From assembly GCA_023402075.1 (NCBI GenBank), contig JAEXCS010000035.1, positions 62,001 through 126,000 on the forward strand: 64,000 nt of DNA, read 5' to 3'. This document shows, one piece after another, positions 59,375-64,000 of this stretch. The notes beneath the pieces are model-generated. The model saw only the letters and a program-made list of their open reading frames with translations. It did not search any database and was not told where the DNA came from. The first letter of the stretch is position 1. Each line of letters begins with the position of its first letter. The translations under genes were made by a program, and so were the position numbers. The DNA is from Bacillota bacterium (GTDB lineage: Bacteria; Bacillota; Clostridia; Oscillospirales; Oscillospiraceae).

Positions 59375-60145
59375 TTAAGAGGCCAGCACCGTCAGCGTTT
59401 CCCGCACGGCAACCAGCATTTGATTTTCCGCCCGCAGCATAAATTCGCTGATGGGCGACATAAACAGCATCAGCAGCACCAGTCCGATAATGACCTTCAG
59501 CTCGATGTTGATGGAAAACACGTTGATCTGCGGAATAACCTTCATTAAAATGCCCATTCCAATCTGCCCCAGCAGCTCCGCCGCCAAAATTGGAATCGCC
59601 AGCTTCACTCCCAATATAAAGCACTCGATAAACAACTCAATCCCCGCCTGCATGGCGGCCTGTCCCAGCGCCGCCTGCCCAAAGGGGATGATATCTCCGG
59701 AGGTAAGCAGAATGCGCAAAAGCGTGTTGTGTCCGTTTGCTGCAAAAAACAGCAGCGTCATCAAAATGGTAAACAGCGTGCTGCTGACGGACATGGAAAT
59801 GTTGGAGGCGGGGTCGTATTCCTTGGACATGGACATGCCCATCTGGTTGTCTATGATTTCACCGGCCTGCTGGGGGATAAGGTAAATAAAAAATTGCACC
59901 GCCATCCCCACCATAAAGCCAACGCCCATTTCCAGCAGCAGCCGGACGGCAAACTCAACCAGATGCACCGGCACGGGGGCGGTCCCCTTGGTAAACGAGG
60001 CCACAAACCATGAAAGCACCAGCGTAAGACCCGCCCGGATAATGCCGGGAACATTTCGCCGCCCCAGCAACGGATTGAACAGCACAAAGCCGCTCATCCG
60101 CATCAGAATGTAAAACAGCAGCGTAAGCCTGCCCCAGTCGATCAT
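59375..60145 (-). CDS. fliR: Flagellar export gate protein FliR
   Basis: The 256-residue membrane protein has about six segments and FliR marks such as RMSGFVLFNPLLGRRNVP and the QQAGEIIDNQMGMSM loop. It forms the export gate core with FliP and FliQ. It lies 11 bases after fliQ. Confidence 0.95.
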   Translation of the reverse strand: MIDWGRLTLLFYILMRMSGFVLFNPLLGRRNVPGIIRAGLTLVLSWFVASFTKGTAPVPVHLVEFAVRLLLEMGVGFMVGMAVQFFIYLIPQQAGEIIDNQMGMSMSKEYDPASNISMSVSSTLFTILMTLLFFAANGHNTLLRILLTSGDIIPFGQAALGQAAMQAGIELFIECFILGVKLAIPILAAELLGQIGMGILMKVIPQINVFSINIELKVIIGLVLLMLFMSPISEFMLRAENQMLVAVRETLTVLAS

Positions 60146-60156
60146 GCCGCGCCCCT

Positions 60157-60411
60157 TTACAGCATCAGCGTGAACAGATACCGGCTGTAATCCACCAGTG
60201 TGTTCATCATCCAGCCGCCGCCGATAAACAGCACCAGCCCGATGACCACCAGCTTCAAAACAAAGCCCAGCGTCTGATCATGAATCTGTGTGACGGCCTG
60301 AAAAATAGCCACCAGTACGCCCACCACCATACTCAGGATGAGCATGGGACCCGCCAGACGGATCACCACAAAAATGCCTTGTCGAAGGACCTCGCCTGCA
60401 TTCAGTTCCAT
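60157..60411 (-). CDS. fliQ: Flagellar export gate protein FliQ
   Basis: The 84-residue protein has two membrane helices and the FliQ pattern GPMLILSMVVGVLVAIFQAVTQI, with normal length. It is placed between fliP and fliR as usual. Confidence 0.95.
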   Translation of the reverse strand: MELNAGEVLRQGIFVVIRLAGPMLILSMVVGVLVAIFQAVTQIHDQTLGFVLKLVVIGLVLFIGGGWMMNTLVDYSRYLFTLML

Positions 60412-60425
60412 GCCGTCACCCCTTT

Positions 60426-61094
60426 CTAATGGAATCCCTGTACCAGCGTTGAGAACACCAGTTCCCAGCCGTTGAGCACGATAAATAGCAGCAACTTAAA
60501 GGGCGTGGAAATCATGGACGGGGGCAGCATGATCATACCCATGGACATCAACGCGGAGGCCACCACCACGTCAATCAGCATAAAGGGAATATAGACCAGA
60601 AAGCCAATCTCAAAGGCCCGCTTCAGCTCGCTGGTCATAAAGGACGGCACCACAACGTGCATGGGAAGTGCCTTTGCCGCTGCCTCGTCGGCGGGCCGAT
60701 CCACGGCCCCGTCCAAATCACAGAACAGGTTTATAGAGGAGGTTTCTGTGTTTCTCAGCATAAAGTCCTTCAGCGGGACCTGCGCCCGATCCAGAAATTC
60801 CTCCTGCCCGATTTCCTCCGCCACATAGGGGTCGTAGGCCTCTGTCTTAATCGTGGAAAGCACGGGGTTCATGGTAAACAGCGTTAAAAACAGCGCCACT
60901 CCGATAAGCACCACGTTGGGCGGGGTCTGCTGCGTTCCCATAGCCGTGCGCAGAAAGGAAAATGTGATTACGTACCGGGTGAAGGACGTCATCATCACCA
61001 GCAGCGAAGGTAGCAGGGTCATCATTGTGGTCAGGAAAAGAATTTGAAGGGCCTGTACGTTGTCCCCGTTGACATTGACCAGTGCGTCTGTCAC
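60426..61094 (-). CDS. fliP: Flagellar export gate protein FliP
   Basis: The 222-residue protein has FliP marks: LLPSLLVMMTSFTRYVITFSFLRTAMGTQQTPPN, the periplasmic loop DFMLRNTE, and SELKRAFEIGFLVYIPFMLIDVVVAS. No cleavable signal peptide is apparent. It sits 13 bases after fliO. Confidence 0.96.
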   Translation of the reverse strand: MTDALVNVNGDNVQALQILFLTTMMTLLPSLLVMMTSFTRYVITFSFLRTAMGTQQTPPNVVLIGVALFLTLFTMNPVLSTIKTEAYDPYVAEEIGQEEFLDRAQVPLKDFMLRNTETSSINLFCDLDGAVDRPADEAAAKALPMHVVVPSFMTSELKRAFEIGFLVYIPFMLIDVVVASALMSMGMIMLPPSMISTPFKLLLFIVLNGWELVFSTLVQGFH

Positions 61095-61107
61095 CTGATA
61101 CTCCCTC

Positions 61108-61491
61108 CTACTTCTTTCTCTGTTTCAAAACTTCCCGCAGCGCTTCCCGGAATGGGATAGGGGCTGCGGACGCATCTGTGGACGAGGCGGTGGGCACTTC
61201 GCTGTCCCATGCCGCCGCTTCCTCTGCGCTTAGCTCCTGCAAAAGCGAAATCCCGCTGCCGGTGACGCCCAGAAGGAGAACCTTCTCTCCCATCCGCACC
61301 ACCACAAGGGACTGCTCCCGCCCCAGCGGCATCCGCTCCAACAGGCGGAGCTTTCCGCCCCGGCCCGGTAAAAAGCCGCCAAGTCCCGGCGCACGCCCGG
61401 CCAGATACCGGGTAAACAGCCACGCAAGAACCAATACGCCGAGGACAGCGGCCAGCATCCCTAAAAGGGTGCCGATTTCCTCCAACGGCAT
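61108..61491 (-). CDS. fliO: Flagellar biosynthesis protein FliO
   Basis: The 127-residue protein has one N-terminal membrane segment (about 8-28) and a FliO domain (GRGGKLRLLERMPLGREQSLVVVRMGEKVLLLGVTGSGISLL). Position before fliP supports the call. FliO helps assemble the FliP ring. It is 3 bases after cheY. Confidence 0.88.
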   Translation of the reverse strand: MPLEEIGTLLGMLAAVLGVLVLAWLFTRYLAGRAPGLGGFLPGRGGKLRLLERMPLGREQSLVVVRMGEKVLLLGVTGSGISLLQELSAEEAAAWDSEVPTASSTDASAAPIPFREALREVLKQRKK

Positions 61492-61494
61492 AAA

Positions 61495-61860
61495 TCAGGG
61501 ATTTCCGATGATGGAATTCACCGTCTTGAGCACGCGGTCGGCCTTAAAAGGCTTGACAATAAAGTCCTTTGCGCCAGAGCGCACCGCATCGATGACCATG
61601 CTCTCCTGTCCCATGGCGGAGCACATCACCACGTTGGCGTTGCCGTCCTTGCCGCGAATGGTTTTCAGGGCTTCCAGACCGTCCATGTTGGGCATGGTGA
61701 TGTCCATGATGACCAGATCGGGGTGAATCTCTCCATACTTCTCCACCGCGTCGGCACCGTCTACCGCTTCAAACAGCTCGGTATATCCATTTTTGGAAAG
61801 GGTGTCCTTAATGACCTTGCGCATAAATGCCGCGTCGTCAACCACTAAAATCTTAGCCAT
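61495..61860 (-). CDS. cheY: Chemotaxis response regulator CheY
   Basis: The 121-residue single receiver domain has acidic DD at 8-9, phospho-Asp D53 in VIMDITMPNMDG, Ser in MCSAMGQ and Lys in FIVKPF. Phosphorylated CheY binds the motor switch; here FliY, carrying four CheY-binding peptides, is encoded directly upstream. It has a GGAAGG site. Confidence 0.95.
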   Translation of the reverse strand: MAKILVVDDAAFMRKVIKDTLSKNGYTELFEAVDGADAVEKYGEIHPDLVIMDITMPNMDGLEALKTIRGKDGNANVVMCSAMGQESMVIDAVRSGAKDFIVKPFKADRVLKTVNSIIGNP

Positions 61861-61923
61861 GTTAAACCTTCCTTTTTCTGAATCTGTTTTTTAATTTCAG
61901 TTTCCCAGTGCGGGCCGCGGGAC

Positions 61924-63411
61924 TTATCCCTTGGTCAGTTCGTTGGGATCGGGAGCTTTTAAAACCTCGGTGATTCGGATTCCAAAATTGTCGTCCACGA
62001 CAACTACATCGCCCTTGGCGATACATTGTCCGTTTACAAACAGGTCCACCTGATCACCGGCCAGCTTGTTCAGCATCACCAGCGATCCCTTCGTGAAGGC
62101 CAGCACATCCTGCACCTTCCTGCGGGCCCGCCCGATCTCCACGGAAACCTCCAGAGGCACCGACATCAGCAGATCCAGATTTTCCGCCTGCTGCTCATCC
62201 AGCGGCTCACCGTTTGCAAAGTGCGGCATCTCCGCCGGAACAGATTGAATCACTCTGGGCGCAGCCACCGCAGGGACAGGGGTGGGTGCCGGGTAATAGG
62301 GCTGAGGCGGATAATAGCCAGGATACTGTCCATAGGGCGGCATGGGCTGCGCGCCGCCGGGGATAGCCTGTTGCTCCGGCACGGAATAAGCCGGGGGAAC
62401 GGGCGGCGTGGGAATTGCAGGCTGGGGGGTAGGAATCGGCTGCGCCGGGGACGACATGCCGCTCATCAGCCGCTCAATTTCCGCCTGATTCAGCATTCCT
62501 CCCGAGGGAGCGGGAGTGGGGGCAGGAGCGCTCTGCGTTCCACTCATCAGCTTTTCAATCTCTTCCTGACTCAGCATGCCGGCGGAGGCAGCAGGAGCAG
62601 GCGAGGGAGACGGAGCCGCCTGCGTGCCGCTCATCAACTTTTCAATTTCTTCCTGACTCAGCATCCCTCCCGAAGGAGCAGGAGTCGGGTCCGGCACGGT
62701 TTGTGCGCTGCTCATCAGCCGTTCAATTTCCGACTGACTTAGCTTTGGTCCGCCTTCCAACGGAGCAGACACTTGCTCCGGCGAGGTGGACTCAGGAGGT
62801 GCGGCGTCTTCATCCTCTCCCAGTCCCAAACCGGAGAGCAGTTCCCGTGTCAAATCCACGGACATGACATTGATAAATTCGCTTTGCAGCACGCTGTCGA
62901 TTTTCAGCATGAAGCGCACAACCACGCATTTCCCGTCCTGCATGGGGAAGTGGTCTTTTTTAAACTGGTCAAAGTCCTGAAGCTCAAAAGACTCCGGCGT
63001 GGAGATGTTTACCGGAATCCCCAGAAAATCGGACAGGGCCGTGGAGGCCGCGCCCATCATCTGGTTCATCACCTCACACACCGCGCTGATGGTAAGCTCG
63101 TTCATCTCGAACTCTTCGTCCGGCGTTTCCGAGCCCATCAGGATGTCCACGATCACCTTCACATCGCTGCGGCGCAGCAGCATGATATTGCTGCCCACCA
63201 AGCCGGATATGTAGCGGATTTCCACGCCCACGGCAGGTTCCAGATCGGCGATATTGAAATCCGTCACATCGGATACGCTGACTCTGGGCGTGGTGATCTC
63301 CACCCGATGATCCAGCAGGTTGGACACCGCCGTGGCGGAAGAACCGAGGCTGATGTTCATCACTTCCCCGATTGCGTCCAGCTCCATGGAGTTAAAAATG
63401 TTATCTGCCAT
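61924..63411 (-). CDS. fliY: Flagellar motor switch phosphatase FliY with four CheY-binding repeats
   Basis: The 495-residue protein has an N-terminal CheC-like phosphatase domain (about 1-195) with both active motifs intact (D12-E16-N19 and S109-E113-N116), a long linker and a C-terminal FliN domain (about 412-490). The linker holds four copies of the FliM-type CheY-binding peptide: LSQSEIERLM (224-233), LSQEEIEKLM (251-260 and 280-289) and LNQAEIERLM (307-316), spaced 27-29 residues. A Pro/Tyr-rich stretch (322-380) follows. Bacillus FliY is about 380 residues and carries one such peptide at its very N-terminus, which is missing here. It overlaps fliM by 11 bases. Confidence 0.95.
   Translation of the reverse strand: MADNIFNSMELDAIGEVMNISLGSSATAVSNLLDHRVEITTPRVSVSDVTDFNIADLEPAVGVEIRYISGLVGSNIMLLRRSDVKVIVDILMGSETPDEEFEMNELTISAVCEVMNQMMGAASTALSDFLGIPVNISTPESFELQDFDQFKKDHFPMQDGKCVVVRFMLKIDSVLQSEFINVMSVDLTRELLSGLGLGEDEDAAPPESTSPEQVSAPLEGGPKLSQSEIERLMSSAQTVPDPTPAPSGGMLSQEEIEKLMSGTQAAPSPSPAPAASAGMLSQEEIEKLMSGTQSAPAPTPAPSGGMLNQAEIERLMSGMSSPAQPIPTPQPAIPTPPVPPAYSVPEQQAIPGGAQPMPPYGQYPGYYPPQPYYPAPTPVPAVAAPRVIQSVPAEMPHFANGEPLDEQQAENLDLLMSVPLEVSVEIGRARRKVQDVLAFTKGSLVMLNKLAGDQVDLFVNGQCIAKGDVVVVDDNFGIRITEVLKAPDPNELTKG
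62452..62742 (-). repeat. Four tandem CheY-binding peptide repeats in fliY
   Basis: The segment encodes residues 224-320 of FliY. Each repeat is about 27-29 codons: a ten-residue LSQxEIExLM peptide followed by SG and a Pro/Ala-rich spacer. Repeats two and three have identical core peptides. Confidence 0.9.
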
Positions 63412-64000
63412 CCTGTTCGACGTTCCTTCCCTCCGGCCCGTAATAGGTCCTTCCTATTTTGACCGCCATGTTTTTGTTGTGTATTCCCATCACGCCGTCA
63501 AACCAGCGCCGCCCGCCGATGTTGATATGAACCGCCGAGCTTTTGGGCCGCTTCAAATCAATCACATCTCCCACGTTCAGGTGGTAGATGTCGCTGAGCC
63601 GGAGGTTTGTACGGCAGATTTCCGCAATCAGATCGATTTCCGTGGTTTTGAGAGATTCAAAAATCTCTTTGCCCGCCGCCTCGTCCTGACTTTTGTGGGC
63701 TGTGTTAAGGCGGCTGATTTCACTGAACACGTTGGTCAGCACCATGCCGGGAAGGCACACGCTTATATGTCCATCGCAATTGGGGAATTTTGCCGTCAGG
63801 TCCATAATGACCACGATTTCATCCAGCCCCAAAGGCTGAATCATGGTTGGGTTCGGCTCCACACGGCCATATTGAAACTCCAACTGAATGTAGTTCTGCC
63901 AGCTCTCGCCCAAGTTCTCCACAAAATACTCGCTCAGGCCCTCCAAAATTTTCAGCTCCAGATCGGTAAACGTGTACTCCGGGTCCAGCTCGTCGTCCAC
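63401..64000 (-). CDS. fliM: Flagellar motor switch protein FliM, C-terminal part (cut by window edge)
   Basis: The 199 visible codons cover most of the FliM middle domain and the C-terminal FliN-like domain: LGESWQNYIQLEFQYGRVEPNPTMIQP, the middle-domain MDLTAKFPNCDGHISVCLPG and LRLSDIYHLNVGDVIDLKRPKSS. The frame is open at the edge, so the first codon in the window is internal. The normal N-terminal CheY-binding peptide of FliM lies outside and cannot be checked. It overlaps fliY by 11 bases. Confidence 0.93.
   Translation of the reverse strand: MDDELDPEYTFTDLELKILEGLSEYFVENLGESWQNYIQLEFQYGRVEPNPTMIQPLGLDEIVVIMDLTAKFPNCDGHISVCLPGMVLTNVFSEISRLNTAHKSQDEAAGKEIFESLKTTEIDLIAEICRTNLRLSDIYHLNVGDVIDLKRPKSSAVHINIGGRRWFDGVMGIHNKNMAVKIGRTYYGPEGRNVEQDGR

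Noticed and set aside
62452..62742. Repeats in fliY considered as a CRISPR array
   Set aside because: The repeats are in frame, protein-coding and diverged at DNA level, with repeated spacers of similar sequence.

Overview
The window looks like the chromosome of a motile, low-G+C-lineage (Firmicutes/Clostridia) anaerobe with a moderately GC-rich genome, most like the Oscillospiraceae (Flavonifractor/Oscillibacter/Intestinimonas type). This rests on GGAGG ribosome sites, a Bacillus/Clostridium-style flagellar set with FliY, CheC, CheD and CheV, an M-box riboswitch before mgtE, two TRAP transporters and two EAL-HDOD proteins. The exact species cannot be read from the sequence. No rRNA, tRNA, IS element, prophage or CRISPR array was seen.

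Layout. 1-9.0 kb is housekeeping and metal handling: uvrB (cut by the left edge) and radC; Mg-riboswitch-controlled mgtE; an alanine/glycine:cation symporter; two CobW-type metal GTPases; a ComFB-domain protein and a ParA ATPase. 9.2-12.6 kb is the late flagellar set fliD-fliS-(FlgN/FliT-like). 12.7-19.5 kb holds a membrane-anchored C39-like peptidase, an FtsE-like ATPase without FtsX, an oversized FtsA-like protein, an EAL-HDOD protein, an anchored unknown protein and a GNAT acetyltransferase. 19.7-22.3 kb is an SsuABC/TauABC-type ABC importer. 22.6-24.3 kb is the flagellin gene, with a leader that resembles a CsrA-controlled one.

24.5-49.8 kb is a catabolic block with its own regulators. 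It holds a TetR-linked TRAP transporter plus RraA-like enzyme; EutH; a cytosolic gamma-glutamyltransferase-like enzyme and an SSS symporter; an AraC regulator with an isochorismatase-like hydrolase; a mirror-image pair of AraC regulators and glycerol-kinase-like FGGY kinases enclosing a class V aminotransferase; an APC permease; and a TetR-linked operon of nitrilase, a second TRAP transporter and a creatininase-family enzyme. Its genes point to uptake and breakdown of small nitrogenous and oxo-acid compounds whose identity is not readable here.

50.1-64.0 kb, all on the minus strand, is the flagellar/chemotaxis operon read as fliM (cut by the right edge)-fliY-cheY-fliO-fliP-fliQ-fliR-flhB-flhA-fliA-flgF/G-flgG-cheC-cheD-cheV-EAL-HDOD. 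The most notable points are four tandem FliM-type CheY-binding peptides inside FliY, loss of one of the two phosphatase asparagines in CheC, two FGGY kinases that both lack the glycerol-binding arginine, and the palindromic regulator/kinase arrangement.
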